DNA of 64,000 nucleotides from CAZAYP01 sp964489425 [NCBI: uncultured Verrucomicrobiota bacterium] (GTDB lineage Bacteria; Verrucomicrobiota; Kiritimatiellia; RZYC01): positions 124,001 through 188,000 of the forward strand of contig CAZAYP010000001.1 of the NCBI GenBank assembly GCA_964489425.1, in the 5' to 3' direction. A program made the translations under genes and the position numbers. The notes under the pieces were generated by a model. That model did no database searches and was not told the DNA's origin. It worked only from the letters and a program-made list of their open reading frames with translations. The first letter of the stretch is position 1. The number at the start of each line of letters is the position of its first letter. Shown piece after piece: positions 16,002 through 24,840 of this stretch.

Positions 16002-19000
16002 TCACGCCTGGGTCACCGGCGCCGTGGCCGGGGCCGTCGCGACGCCGGCGCCGTCCGCCTTGGTTTCGCCGCCGAGGGCCGGGAACCGTTCCTGGATGGC
16101 TTCCATGTAGAGGTAGATGCCGGGGGTCACAAAGAGGGTGATGACCTGGGCGAACACCATGCCGCCGACCACGATCAGGCCCAGCGGGATGCGCGAGGAG
16201 GCGTCCGCGCCATACCCCAGGGCAATCGGCAGGGTGCCGAAGATGGTGGACATGCCGGTCATGAGGATCGGCCGGAAGCGGATGAGGCAGGCGTTGTAGA
16301 TGGCGTCGAACGCGCTTTTGCCCGTGGCCTTTTCCTCGATGGCAAAGTCCACCATCAGGATGCCGTTCTTGGCGATGATCCCCAGCAGGGTGAACATGCC
16401 GATGTAGGCGTACAGGTTGAGGGTGGAGTTGAACAGCAGCAGGGTCAGCACGCCGCCGAACGCGCCCACCGGCAGGGTGGTGAGAATGGTGAACGGGTGG
16501 ATGTAGCTTTCGTAGAGGATGCCGAGCACGATGTACATCAGGAAAATCGCCACGCCCAGCATGACCACCAGGCCCTGGATGGCCTCCTCGAATTCCTGGG
16601 CCTGGCCCTGGACCTGGCCGGTGACCTCGGGCGGCAGGATCTCCTGCGCGGCCTTGTTCAAGGCCTTGGTGGCGTCGCCCAGCGGCACCTTGGGATCGAT
16701 GTTGAACGAGATCGTCGCGGCATCCATCTGCTGCAGGTGGGGCACATTCTGCGGGCCGACGTCGGGCACCATATCCACGATCGAGGCAAACGGCACCAGC
16801 TTCTGGGTGAGGCTGGAGCGCAGGTAGAGCTTGTTGAGGTCCGGCGGCAGGCGCTGGTCTTTTTTCAGCACCTCCAAGTCCACGTCGTACTGGTCCGAGT
16901 CCGTGGAGAAAATGGTGACCCGGCCCTGGGCATAAGCCAGCGCCAGGGTGGTCTCGATCTCCTGGGCGGTGATCCCCAGGGTGGAGGCCCGGTCGCGGTT
17001 GAGGTTCACGTTCAACTGGGGCAGGTTCAGCTTGACGCTGGTCTGGATGCCCTGGAACCCGGGCAGGGTGTACATCCGCGCCTGCAGCTTGTCGGCGGTG
17101 GCGTAGAGCACGTCGCGGTCGCTGCCGCGCATGGTGTAGGAATAGTTGGCGCCCGAGGCGGTGGCCTCGCCGCCGGTGCTGAGCTTGAGCACGGCGATCG
17201 GCTGCATGAACACCATGCCGTTGGGCAGCATGTAGAACTGGGCGTTCAGCGCGTTGGCCACCTCGTCGATCGGCGGCCGCTGATCGCGCGGCTTGAGGCA
17301 GACGATGATGTAGCCGCTGCTCTGGTCAGCGCCGGGGCTGGTCCCGGTGATGGTGGCGCAGTTGGCGATGTTGGTGTTCTGCATCAGGAGCGCCTGCACG
17401 CGGGTCTGGTACTCCTGCATCTGCTCCGACGAGGCGCCCAGGGGCGTCATGATCACGCCGAAGATCGTGCCGCTGTCGCCCGGCGGGATGAAGTCCTTGG
17501 GCAGGATGCTGAAGACCAGCCCCGCGCCGCCGATGCACACCACCCAGGCCACGATGGCCAGCCAGCGGTGACGCAGGGTCCAGTGCAGCGCCACGCCGTA
17601 CCGGGCGATCAAGGCGTTGATTACCTTGTCGATCACCTTTTGGAACCGGTTCTTCTGGCCGCCGGTGTCCTTGAGCAGGCGCGAGCACATCATCGGCGTG
17701 AGCGAGAGCGCCAGCAGGGTGGAGGCGATGATCGCGAACACCGCGGTCAGGGCGAACTCCTTGAAGTTGCGGCCCACGACGCCGGGCATGAACACCAGGG
17801 GCACGAACACGATGATCAGTGCCACGCTGGTGGAGATCACCGTGCCGGTCAGCTCGGTCATGCTGCGGATCGCCGCCGGGATGGGTTTGAGGCCGTGCTC
17901 GATGTGGCGCACGGTGTTCTCCAGCACCACGATCGCGTCGTCCACCAGGAACCCCACCGACAGCACCAGGGCCATGAGCGAGAGCGTGTCGAGGCTGAAG
18001 TTGGCGATCTGCATGATGATGAACGTGGTCAAGAGCGCGATCGGCAGCACCATGCTGGGGATGATCGTCTCGCGCACGCGGCCGAGAAACAGGAAGATGA
18101 TCAGCACCACCAGGCCGATGGCGATGAGGATCGTGGTCTGCACGTCGTCGATCGACTCGACGATCGGGCCGGACCCGTCGTACATGATGTCCAGGTGCAC
18201 CGAGCCCGGGATCTCCTGGCGAATCTTGTCCACCTCGTTGCGGATGTTGCGCGCCAGTTGCACCGTGTTGACCCCGGACTGGCGCGAGATGGCCAGGCAG
18301 ATGGAGTCGTAGCGCACCAGGTTCTGGGGCGGGAGGCCGTAGCGGGTGTCCATCTGGTCGGAGTCCAGCGAGTCGATGCAGTTGGCGATGTCGCCCATGC
18401 GCACCGGCGCGCCGTTGCGGTAGGCCACGATCACCGGCTCCCAATCCGCCCCATGCTGGAGCTGGCCGAAAGGCTGGATGGAATAGGTGTGGTACTTGCC
18501 GTTGAGGCTGCCGCCCGGCACCTGCACCGTGCCGCTCTGGATCGCCTGGGAGATCTCCGCCAGGCTGATGTCATAGGCGGCCAGCTTTTCCGGATCCACC
18601 TGGATGTGGATGGCGCCCTTGGATCCGTAGATGTTCACCTGCGAGACGCCGTCGATGATGTTGATGCGCTTGGCGATCATGCGGTTGGCATAGTCGTAGA
18701 GCTGGCCCAGCGTCAGGGTGTCGGAGCTGACCATCAGGTACATGATGGGCTTGTCCGAGGGGTTGGTCTTGCTGTAGGTCGGCTGGCTGGGCAGGTCCGG
18801 CGGCAGCAGGCTGGAGGCGCGCGAGATCGCCGCCTGCACGTCCGGGGCCACGAGGTCGACGTTCTTGTTGATGTCGAACGTCAGGGTGATGGTGGTCGAC
18901 ATGAACCGGTTGTCGGAGATGATCGACTGCAGCCCGTTGATCTGCATGCACTGGTTTTCCAGCGGCGTGGCCACGGTCGAGGCCATGGTTTCCGGGCTGG

Positions 19001-19160
19001 CGCCCGGGTAGCTGGCGGTGACCGTGATGACCGGGTAGTCCACCGTCGGCAGGCTGCTGACCGGCAACTGCAGGTAGCAGTAGACCCCGAAGACGCTCAC
19101 CACCACCATCAGCAGGGTGGTCATGATCGGCTTGCGGATGAAGAGTTCTGGCAACGTCAT
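16002..19160 (-). CDS. RND-family multidrug efflux pump inner-membrane permease (AcrB/MdtBC-like)
   Basis: 1052 residues, the usual length of HAE1-type RND pumps. It starts MTLPELFIRKPIMTTLLM and has LPVSSLPTVDYPVITVTASYPGASPETM, characteristic of the MdtB/MdtC branch. Twelve helices are expected; the proton-relay helix is visible as VLSVGFLVDDAIVVLENTVRHIE with the paired Asp. The second repeat carries FTLLGIIAKNGILMVDFA. It takes drugs, bile salts or other amphiphiles from the periplasm and inner-membrane leaflet to TolC using proton motive force. It lies downstream of its adaptor (19 bp gap), with a GGAG site before the ATG. Substrate range unknown. Confidence 0.95.
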   Translation of the reverse strand: MTLPELFIRKPIMTTLLMVVVSVFGVYCYLQLPVSSLPTVDYPVITVTASYPGASPETMASTVATPLENQCMQINGLQSIISDNRFMSTTITLTFDINKNVDLVAPDVQAAISRASSLLPPDLPSQPTYSKTNPSDKPIMYLMVSSDTLTLGQLYDYANRMIAKRINIIDGVSQVNIYGSKGAIHIQVDPEKLAAYDISLAEISQAIQSGTVQVPGGSLNGKYHTYSIQPFGQLQHGADWEPVIVAYRNGAPVRMGDIANCIDSLDSDQMDTRYGLPPQNLVRYDSICLAISRQSGVNTVQLARNIRNEVDKIRQEIPGSVHLDIMYDGSGPIVESIDDVQTTILIAIGLVVLIIFLFLGRVRETIIPSMVLPIALLTTFIIMQIANFSLDTLSLMALVLSVGFLVDDAIVVLENTVRHIEHGLKPIPAAIRSMTELTGTVISTSVALIIVFVPLVFMPGVVGRNFKEFALTAVFAIIASTLLALSLTPMMCSRLLKDTGGQKNRFQKVIDKVINALIARYGVALHWTLRHRWLAIVAWVVCIGGAGLVFSILPKDFIPPGDSGTIFGVIMTPLGASSEQMQEYQTRVQALLMQNTNIANCATITGTSPGADQSSGYIIVCLKPRDQRPPIDEVANALNAQFYMLPNGMVFMQPIAVLKLSTGGEATASGANYSYTMRGSDRDVLYATADKLQARMYTLPGFQGIQTSVKLNLPQLNVNLNRDRASTLGITAQEIETTLALAYAQGRVTIFSTDSDQYDVDLEVLKKDQRLPPDLNKLYLRSSLTQKLVPFASIVDMVPDVGPQNVPHLQQMDAATISFNIDPKVPLGDATKALNKAAQEILPPEVTGQVQGQAQEFEEAIQGLVVMLGVAIFLMYIVLGILYESYIHPFTILTTLPVGAFGGVLTLLLFNSTLNLYAYIGMFTLLGIIAKNGILMVDFAIEEKATGKSAFDAIYNACLIRFRPILMTGMSTIFGTLPIALGYGADASSRIPLGLIVVGGMVFAQVITLFVTPGIYLYMEAIQERFPALGGETKADGAGVATAPATAPVTQA

Positions 19161-19178
19161 GGCAAGGTCTCCGGGTTG

Positions 19179-20555
19179 TTACGGTTGCGCCGTGGGCTGG
19201 CGGCGGCCCTGCTGGCGGCGCTCCGCGCGCGCCTTGCGCCGCTCGGTGTAGCTGTTGCGCTCAGCGGTTGACGTGGCCGCCGACTGCACGGTGGCTGGCG
19301 GCTGCACGGTGGCCGGCGGGCTGGTGGGCGCCGCGGGCGGGGCCAGGGTGGCCGTGGGCGCAGCGGCCGGCGGGACGGCCGTGGCAGCCGCGGTTGTGTC
19401 AGGCGCAGCCGCGGCAGGCGCGGCACCGGCGGGCGGCGTCACCATGACCGTGGCGCCGGGATACAGGCCCATCTGGCCCAGGGTGACGACCCGCTCCCCG
19501 GCCTGCACGCCCTGGGAGATCACGACGTTGTCGCCCTGCAGCAAGCCGGCGGTCACCAGGCGCAGGCCGGCAGTCATGTTTTGATCCACCACGTACACGA
19601 AGGCGCCATCCTTGCCCAGGGTCACCGCGCCCTCGCTCACCAGCACGGCGGCCTGGAGCGTGCCCAGGATCAGGCGCACGTCCACGAACTGGCCCGGCCA
19701 CAGCTGCCGGTCCGGATTGGGCGTGGTGGCGCGCAGGGCGATCATGCCGGTGTCCTGGTTCACGGCGTTGTCGATCAGCGCGACCGTGCCGCCGAACCAG
19801 TTGGTGACGCCTTCCACGCCGTGCACCTGCAGTTGGATGGCCAGCGGGCCCAGCGCCATGGCGGCGCGGATGTCGTCGAGGTACGTTTCCGAAAGGGTGA
19901 AATCGACATACAGCGGGTCCATGGTGCGAATATTAACCAGCTTGCTGCCGCCGACAGACACGTAGTTGCCCAAGTCCACCAGCCGCTTGCCGGTGACGCC
20001 GTCCACCGGGGCGGTGACGTAGCAGTAGGCCAGGTTGATGCGCGAGGCGTTGATCTGGGCCTCGTCCGCCTCCACCTTGGCGCGCGCGGCTTTGTAGTTG
20101 CTCTCGTAGGTGTCAAAGCTTTGCTGGGAAATAAGGTTCTGTTTGACCAGCGTCTTGTTGCGCTCGAAGTTGTCCTTGGCGATGCTCAGGGCCGCGCGGT
20201 CCTGGGCCAGGGTGGCCAGGTCCTTTTGCACCTCGACGGCATAGGTGTTGGTTTCGATCACGCACAGCACGTCGCCGGCCTTGACGCTGGCGCCTTCCGT
20301 GAACCGGACCTCCACCAGGCGGCCGGCCACCTGCGGCACGATGTCCACGGTGTTCATCGCGGTCAGCTGGCCAAACCCGTCCAGGTAACGCGGCACGTCC
20401 GCGGCAAACGCGGTCATGAGTTCCACGGGGCTGGGCGGCCGACCCGCCGGGGCTTCCTGCTTGCGGTGGCAGCCGGCGGCCAGGGCGGTGGCAAGGGCCA
20501 GCGCGAGCAGGACGGCCGGCCGGCGGGCAAACCAGAGCGTGGCGATATTTTTCAT
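19179..20555 (-). CDS. RND efflux periplasmic adaptor (membrane fusion) lipoprotein
   Basis: 458 residues. Lipoprotein signal ending LATALAAGC, so it is anchored to the inner membrane. The order is lipoyl/barrel-sandwich half (VPQVAGRLVEVRFTEGASVKAGDVLCVI), an alpha-helical hairpin (about 110-180), the second lipoyl half (AYCYVTAPVDGVTGKRLVDLGNYV) and beta-barrel and membrane-proximal domains. It ends in an unusually long Ala/Pro/Thr linker (about 385-430) and a basic tail. MdtA-like adaptors bridge the RND pump and TolC. The tail is beyond what the family needs and may be cleaved or bind peptidoglycan. AGGA precedes the ATG. Confidence 0.93.
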   Translation of the reverse strand: MKNIATLWFARRPAVLLALALATALAAGCHRKQEAPAGRPPSPVELMTAFAADVPRYLDGFGQLTAMNTVDIVPQVAGRLVEVRFTEGASVKAGDVLCVIETNTYAVEVQKDLATLAQDRAALSIAKDNFERNKTLVKQNLISQQSFDTYESNYKAARAKVEADEAQINASRINLAYCYVTAPVDGVTGKRLVDLGNYVSVGGSKLVNIRTMDPLYVDFTLSETYLDDIRAAMALGPLAIQLQVHGVEGVTNWFGGTVALIDNAVNQDTGMIALRATTPNPDRQLWPGQFVDVRLILGTLQAAVLVSEGAVTLGKDGAFVYVVDQNMTAGLRLVTAGLLQGDNVVISQGVQAGERVVTLGQMGLYPGATVMVTPPAGAAPAAAAPDTTAAATAVPPAAAPTATLAPPAAPTSPPATVQPPATVQSAATSTAERNSYTERRKARAERRQQGRRQPTAQP

Positions 20556-20649
20556 GGGCGTTTTCCTGTCAGGGTTGGATCTGAGGTAATTTCATTTTCT
20601 GCGAATGTAAAAAACCATATTCAATCGGACGAGTTGGCCGATAGCCAGG

Positions 20650-20826
20650 CTAAGCGATTTTCCTGTCGTCCACCGGCTTGCGTGGCGGCAACGACACGGT
20701 TTTCGCGCCTGTTTTGGCCTGGCGCAGACGAATATCTACAAAAATGGCCTCTGGATCATGGGCCAGTTGGGCTGCGTAGCGCTCTCGCAAATCGCGAGTC
20801 TCTTTGACGATGGGATCCTGCCACAT
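20650..20826 (-). CDS. Small antitoxin-like protein paired with a PIN-domain gene
   Basis: 58 residues, starting MWQDPIVKETRDLRERYAA and ending PPRKPVDDRKIA. Proteins of this size and sequence pattern (VxETRxLREQYAAxFxHDxDAIF) are commonly encoded directly downstream of PIN-domain ribonuclease genes and are taken to be the antitoxin or partner. Here the ATG is 3 bp after the stop of the PIN remnant (TGA at 20830-20832), the normal arrangement for such pairs. The gene itself looks intact. Assignment as an antitoxin rests on gene context and recollection of the pair, not on a tested activity. Confidence 0.7.
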   Translation of the reverse strand: MWQDPIVKETRDLRERYAAQLAHDPEAIFVDIRLRQAKTGAKTVSLPPRKPVDDRKIA

Positions 20827-20829
20827 AGT

Positions 20830-21133
20830 TCAATCCTCCAAAAGCTCCAAGGGCGTACAGATATAGGGAGTTGCAGAATGATTGTCCGTTATCGGCGCCG
20901 ACGGAGCGGCGCCCTCCATCGGCGCGAACATTATTCTCAGGTGGAGGGCGGCGCTCCGTCGACGCCGTCTGCCTGCTATTTCGGACATTAATTCTGCAAA
21001 ACACTATAGTCTGTGGCTCCCACCATTCAAGGGTGGTGCTTTGGTTGGCCATTACCCGTAAATCATTGCACGGTCTCGCCGTCAAATAGCTGGGGATCGA
21101 GGTCTCAATATACACTTTGGATTTTTTCTGCAT
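20830..21133 (-). pseudogene. Broken PIN-domain toxin gene (N- and C-terminal remnants)
   Basis: The ATG at 21133 begins MQKKSKVYIETSIPSYLTAR, the typical start of a VapC-like PIN protein with its first metal-binding position in VYIETSIPSYL. Homology-like sequence continues to about LEWWE (near 21015) and then ceases. The true C-terminus reappears in another frame as ATPYICTPLELLED followed by TGA at 20830. About 100 central residues, including the remaining acidic active-site residues, are gone. In their place is a GC-rich inverted repeat (20894-20966). The original frame runs on through the repeat without closing the domain. The toxin should therefore be dead, while its small downstream partner remains intact. 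Confidence 0.72.
20894..20966. repeat. Imperfect 25-bp inverted repeat (REP/MITE-like) inside the PIN pseudogene
   Basis: Left arm 20894-20918 and right arm 20942-20966 are inverted copies of a GGCG-x-CGACGGAGC-type, GC-rich 25-mer with about two mismatches, separated by a 23-bp loop (20919-20941). Folded, it makes a long hairpin. It replaces the centre of the PIN gene. No transposase is present, so if mobile it would be non-autonomous. Confidence 0.75.
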
Positions 21134-21162
21134 GGGGGAAAACGGGCCTTGGCCTGCCGCGC

Positions 21163-22566
21163 TTATTCCGGCACCGCCAGCGTGCCCATGGCATGGGCCA
21201 GGGTGGCGAGCGCGATATATACTTCCTTTTGCGTCTGCACCAACTGGCTGCGCGCCGTGGACTGGTTGCTCTGGGCGTTCAAGAGGTCCAGGATGCTGTT
21301 CAGGCCGGCGTGGTAGCTCTGCAGGGCCAGGTCGTACGCGGCGCGGGTGTTTTCAAGGTAAGCCTGGCTGAACACCAATTTCTGCAACGCGGTGACGTAG
21401 TTGTGATAGCTGGTCCACACGTCCAGGCTGGCGTTCATCTCGATGGCCATCAGGCGCGCCACCTCGGCCTCGTAGTCCGCCACCGCCATGCGCTTCTTGC
21501 CCAGGTTGCTGAACCCGTCGAAAATGTTCCAGTTGAGGCTCAGGTACCCGGAGTACGTATACGGGCTGTTGTCCTCCATGCCGGAGGTGCCGTAGCGGTA
21601 CCAGTTGCGCTGGGCCTGGCTGCCGAGGTTGAGCGTGGGCCACAAGGCGGAGTTGGCCGTGCGGATCGCGGCGGCCTTGGACTTGACCAGGGCGCGCTCG
21701 GAGGCGACGTCCGGCCGCATGGCCAAAGACTCGTTGATGATCTGGCTGATCTGGTTGCTGCTGACCGGCGGCGGCATGTTGGTGGCCGGGTCGGAGATAT
21801 CCAGCGGAACGTCCGCCGGCAGGCCGACCACGGCCGCCAGGCTGCCCTGCGCGTTCTTGAGGCTGCCGCGCGCGTTTTCCAGCTTGTACAGCGAGTTGTC
21901 GTAGTCGGACTGGGCTTGGAGCACGTCCAACTGGGTGCCCAGCCCGGCGTCCAGCTTCTGCCGCGCCGCATCCAGGGAGTTGGAGGACGAAGCCATGTCA
22001 TCCAGCGCCGCCGCCACGGCCGATTCGGCGCTGTAGAGGCTGAAGTAGGCATTCTCGACGTTCAGCAGCAGGTCCTGGAACGCCTTGTTGAACTGGAAGT
22101 TGGCCGCCAGCAGGGTCTGGCGGGCCTGCTCGATGCCCCCGCTGCGCCCGCCGAGATCCAGCAGCAGCCAGTTGAGCGTCAGGTTCGGGCCGTAGTACGA
22201 GGTGTCGACCGCTTCTTCCAGGGTGTTGTTGTTGCTGCGTTGCCGGCCGGCCTGGCCGCTGAGATTGACCCCGGGATACCACAGGCTCTGCGCCGGGAGT
22301 TGGGCGGCATCCGCGGATCGGGCGGTCTGCCAGTACTGGCTCAGCGACGGGTTGTTCTGGACGGCGAGGTTCAGCAGGTCGGCCACGCCCAGCGGCTGGC
22401 CGGCCACCGCCTTGTTGCGCAGGATCATCCAGGTGGCGTCCGCCTCCATGGGCTGCGGCGGGGTCCATTGGGCATAAGGGGTCTCGGGCGCCTTGGTGGT
22501 CTGGCAGCCTGCCAGTGCCGCGATCCCGCAAGCCAGCGCCATCCATAACACCGCGTATCTTGTCAT
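21163..22566 (-). CDS. TolC-family outer-membrane efflux lipoprotein (OprM/NodT type)
   Basis: 467 residues. Lipoprotein signal MTRYAVLWMALACGIAALAGC, then two tandem outer-membrane-efflux repeats of long helices. The first shows LLNLAVQNNPSLSQYWQTAR and the second INESLAMRPDVASERALVKS, with beta strands such as YTYSGYLSLNWNIFDGF. Lipid-anchored TolC homologues (OprM-like) form the trimeric channel that docks to the adaptor and the RND pump encoded downstream. GGAG precedes the ATG. It is first in the efflux gene set but separated from the adaptor by the PIN remnant, which may act as a relic insertion between co-transcribed genes. Confidence 0.93.
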   Translation of the reverse strand: MTRYAVLWMALACGIAALAGCQTTKAPETPYAQWTPPQPMEADATWMILRNKAVAGQPLGVADLLNLAVQNNPSLSQYWQTARSADAAQLPAQSLWYPGVNLSGQAGRQRSNNNTLEEAVDTSYYGPNLTLNWLLLDLGGRSGGIEQARQTLLAANFQFNKAFQDLLLNVENAYFSLYSAESAVAAALDDMASSSNSLDAARQKLDAGLGTQLDVLQAQSDYDNSLYKLENARGSLKNAQGSLAAVVGLPADVPLDISDPATNMPPPVSSNQISQIINESLAMRPDVASERALVKSKAAAIRTANSALWPTLNLGSQAQRNWYRYGTSGMEDNSPYTYSGYLSLNWNIFDGFSNLGKKRMAVADYEAEVARLMAIEMNASLDVWTSYHNYVTALQKLVFSQAYLENTRAAYDLALQSYHAGLNSILDLLNAQSNQSTARSQLVQTQKEVYIALATLAHAMGTLAVPE

Positions 22567-22658
22567 GATATGCTCTCCATGCCGTTAAACGCAAAACACC
22601 ACTGTAGCCCAAACTCATCCCGGACAACAGAAAAAACCGGTCCTGCGGGAGTTCGGGA

Positions 22659-23456
22659 TCACGGGCCCAGGATTGCCGTGACGTTCGACCAGCCCTGCAC
22701 GTTCTTGAACCCGAGATACCCGCGGTAGTCTTTGGCCGAGTAGGACAACCCGATGGTGGCAACCTGCCCGTCCGGCGCGCCGTACACGTTCGGGAAATTG
22801 GTCACCCCCGACCGGTAACTGTCCATTTTCATGGACTCTTCCCAGTATTCGCCCCACGACCCCTGGATAGCGTCCAACTCCACCTTGGTGACGATCAGCA
22901 GGAAGAAATAGCGGTTGGTGCTGTTGAACGTGGTAGTGCCCGACGCCGCGCCCAGCTTGGTGTACTGGTTGGTGAAAAAGGAATAGTCGATGTAATACTG
23001 GGGCGGCGCAGTGTTGCCGGACCAGGCCTCGTAGCTGGGACCGGCATACCGGGTGGCGGTATAGGAAGCGGCTTCGGGCCCGCCCAGCGAAGGCGGAATG
23101 TAATACGCGCCGGACAACACCTCGTGGGCATAGGACCCGTACAGGTAGCCGCCATCCGGATACGGGATGGTAAAGGCCGCGCCCGTCACCAGGCCGGTTT
23201 CGGGCCGGCGCTCGTAAAATATTTCCTGGCCCTGCTGCTCCAGCCGGACCACGCCGCGCTGGAAGGTGCCGGTTTCGGCATGCACCGCCCACCATCCCGT
23301 AAAATCAACCGGGCCGCCCCCGGCCTCGTCCGCCAGCAGCAGGATCGTTGTGGCAGCCACGGGATCCCCGCCCTGCGCCGCCGCCGCCAACAGCACGCCG
23401 GCGATCAGGATCATCGACCGCCGCAGCCTCCGCAAGGTGTTGATCATGGAACCCAT
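22659..23456 (-). CDS. Secreted protein of unknown function
   Basis: 265 residues. A twin-basic N-terminus (NTLRRLRRSMILIAGVLLAAAAQ) is a signal peptide. The mature part is rich in aromatic residues and Gly/Thr/Ser with short beta strands (TGWWAVHAETGTFQRGVVRLEQQGQEIFYE read in parts), a central stretch with many Tyr and Pro, and a conserved-looking end LSYSAKDYRGYLGFKNVQGWSNV. I do not recognise a family. It may be a small lipocalin-like or extracytoplasmic sensor domain. It is encoded 3' of the KaiC-like/CheY pair on the same strand, 11 bp after the ATPase gene. A T6 run follows a GC-rich stretch after its stop (near 22635), possibly the operon end. Confidence 0.65.
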   Translation of the reverse strand: MGSMINTLRRLRRSMILIAGVLLAAAAQGGDPVAATTILLLADEAGGGPVDFTGWWAVHAETGTFQRGVVRLEQQGQEIFYERRPETGLVTGAAFTIPYPDGGYLYGSYAHEVLSGAYYIPPSLGGPEAASYTATRYAGPSYEAWSGNTAPPQYYIDYSFFTNQYTKLGAASGTTTFNSTNRYFFLLIVTKVELDAIQGSWGEYWEESMKMDSYRSGVTNFPNVYGAPDGQVATIGLSYSAKDYRGYLGFKNVQGWSNVTAILGP

Positions 23457-23467
23457 GGACCGCGGCG

Positions 23468-24310
23468 TCAGATGCCGCCAGGCTCGTTGTCGCCCAGGAT
23501 CAGGTTGGCCAGGCCACTGCCGGTGGACGCGGGCGACGGCTTGCGCCCGGCGGCGGGCGGCGCGGGCCTCGCCGCGGGCGGCGCATGCACCGGGGGCTGA
23601 TCCGGGCCGGCGTCCGGCAGGCCGGTGCGCTTGTCGAATATACCCTGGCCAATGACGATCTCCACGTCGTTGCGCAGGTGGGGTTCGGCGACGCCCAGGT
23701 ACTTTTTCACCAGCCAGTGGCGCGCGCCCGTACCCGGCTCGTAGTTGAGCAGCACGGAAATCGGCAGGTTGTCTTCCAAGGTGCGGTGCAGGCGCACGGC
23801 CAGGCTGGAGACCGGGCGGGGAATGGTGAACAGGCAGGAGGTGCCCAGGCGCTCAAAGGCGCGCACGAACGAAAAAACATGCTCCGGCAGGTGCTCGGCC
23901 GCCGGCAGGGCCAGCCACGGCACCACCGTGTCGATGACCACGCGGGCGATGACCTCGCGTTCCACGATCTCGCACAGCTCGTAAAACGCCTCGCTGGGCA
24001 GCAGCTGGTTGGCGTGCTGGTCGCGGCCGGGGATGAAGTGGCTGTATTCCAGCAGGTGCAGGGTCTCCGACTCGATGGCCTTGGCCAGGGGGATGCCCAG
24101 CGACTGGGCCTTGATGGCCATGTCGTGGGCGGACTCGCCGGACAGCAGCAGGCAGCGATCAGCCAGCTTGATGCCCTGGGCCAGGAACTGCAGCGCGGCC
24201 ACGGTCTTGCCGGATCCCGCGGGCCCGCACAGCAGCATGCCGCGGCCCCGGTAAATGCCGCCGTACTCGGCATCGAAAAAATCTATCCCGGTTGGAACCT
24301 TGTCGAGCAT
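23468..24310 (-). CDS. KaiC-like RecA-superfamily ATPase
   Basis: 280 residues. KaiC/RadA-type ATPase domain: MLDKVPTGIDFFDAEYGGIYRGRG is the usual entry, Walker A is GPAGSGKT at 29-36, LLLSGE follows, and Walker B is probably ARVVIDTVVPWL. A single KaiC domain (about 1-230) is followed by a Pro/Ala-rich, disordered tail of about 50 residues and a conserved-looking end (GSGLANLILGDNEPGG). Stand-alone KaiC-like proteins are often encoded beside response regulators and act as signalling ATPases; no clock function is implied. The gene begins 3 bp after the CheY-like gene, so the two are translationally coupled. Confidence 0.82.
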   Translation of the reverse strand: MLDKVPTGIDFFDAEYGGIYRGRGMLLCGPAGSGKTVAALQFLAQGIKLADRCLLLSGESAHDMAIKAQSLGIPLAKAIESETLHLLEYSHFIPGRDQHANQLLPSEAFYELCEIVEREVIARVVIDTVVPWLALPAAEHLPEHVFSFVRAFERLGTSCLFTIPRPVSSLAVRLHRTLEDNLPISVLLNYEPGTGARHWLVKKYLGVAEPHLRNDVEIVIGQGIFDKRTGLPDAGPDQPPVHAPPAARPAPPAAGRKPSPASTGSGLANLILGDNEPGGI

Positions 24311-24313
24311 GCG

Positions 24314-24712
24314 TCAGCCCTGGGCCGGGGGCGATTCGGCCGGCGCGTTTTTCTGGGCCAGGATCCGGGTGATGACAGAGATGACAAAACGAACCTCGAA
24401 CGGCTTGGTCAGGAAATCGGAGATGCCCAGCGCGCGGCACTCTTCCATGCGCTCCGGCGTCGGGTACCCGGACATGATGACGATCGGGCACTCGGGCCGC
24501 ACCGCGCGGATCTGCTTGACCAGGTCCATGCCCTGCAAGGCGCCGGGCAGCTGCAGGTCCACCAGCATAAGCTCGATGGCCGGGTCGGCGGCTTTTTCCA
24601 AGCCGGCCTGGCCGTTGCCGGCGACCACCAGTTCATGGCCCCAGCGTTGCAGCAGGTAGGTCATGTACTTCTGTACCTGGGGCTCATCCTCAATCAACAA
24701 CAACTTGGCCAT
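24314..24712 (-). CDS. Stand-alone CheY-like response regulator receiver protein
   Basis: 132 residues, one receiver domain and a short Ala/Pro tail, no output domain. The acidic pocket is E8/D9 (LLIEDE), the phospho-acceptor is D52 (MLVDLQLPG), the switch serine is S81 (IVIMSGYP) and the conserved lysine is K103 (LTKPF). The stretch after D52 (LPGALQGMDLV) is a few residues longer than in CheY. It should relay phosphorylation from an unlinked histidine kinase. Its partner may be the KaiC-like ATPase encoded immediately downstream. Divergent to it is the exopolysaccharide-synthase gene, suggesting shared regulation. AAAGGA lies before the ATG. Confidence 0.93.
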   Translation of the reverse strand: MAKLLLIEDEPQVQKYMTYLLQRWGHELVVAGNGQAGLEKAADPAIELMLVDLQLPGALQGMDLVKQIRAVRPECPIVIMSGYPTPERMEECRALGISDFLTKPFEVRFVISVITRILAQKNAPAESPPAQG

Positions 24713-24817
24713 GGAGCATTCCTTTCGCCGTTATCCATCCATCAACCGCAGCCCGGCGCGCAACCGCAACGCACCGCGGCCTGGCCATCCTTTTCAAGCT
24801 CAGCCAGCAACTTAAAC

Positions 24818-24840
24818 TTGATTTGCCGACCTGAAATCAA
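24818..24840. promoter_or_regulatory. Inverted repeat in divergent promoter region (candidate operator)
   Basis: TTGATTT (24818-24824) and AAATCAA (24834-24840) are a perfect 7-bp inverted repeat with a 9-bp spacer. It lies in the only AT-rich patch of the 245-bp region between the divergent CheY-like and GT2 genes. The arms contain TTGATT, a passable -35 hexamer on each strand, followed on the plus strand by AATATA at 24842-24847. It could be an operator overlapping divergent promoters. Confidence 0.4.

Noticed and set aside
15972-19271. 1099-residue plus-strand open frame opposite the RND pump
   Set aside because: Low-complexity His/Asp/Arg/Gln translation with no family features; the minus-strand RND permease is unmistakable.
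23468-24310. Calling the KaiC-like ATPase a circadian clock protein
   Set aside because: It has a single KaiC domain, no KaiA or KaiB genes nearby, and a disordered tail; many non-clock proteins share the fold.
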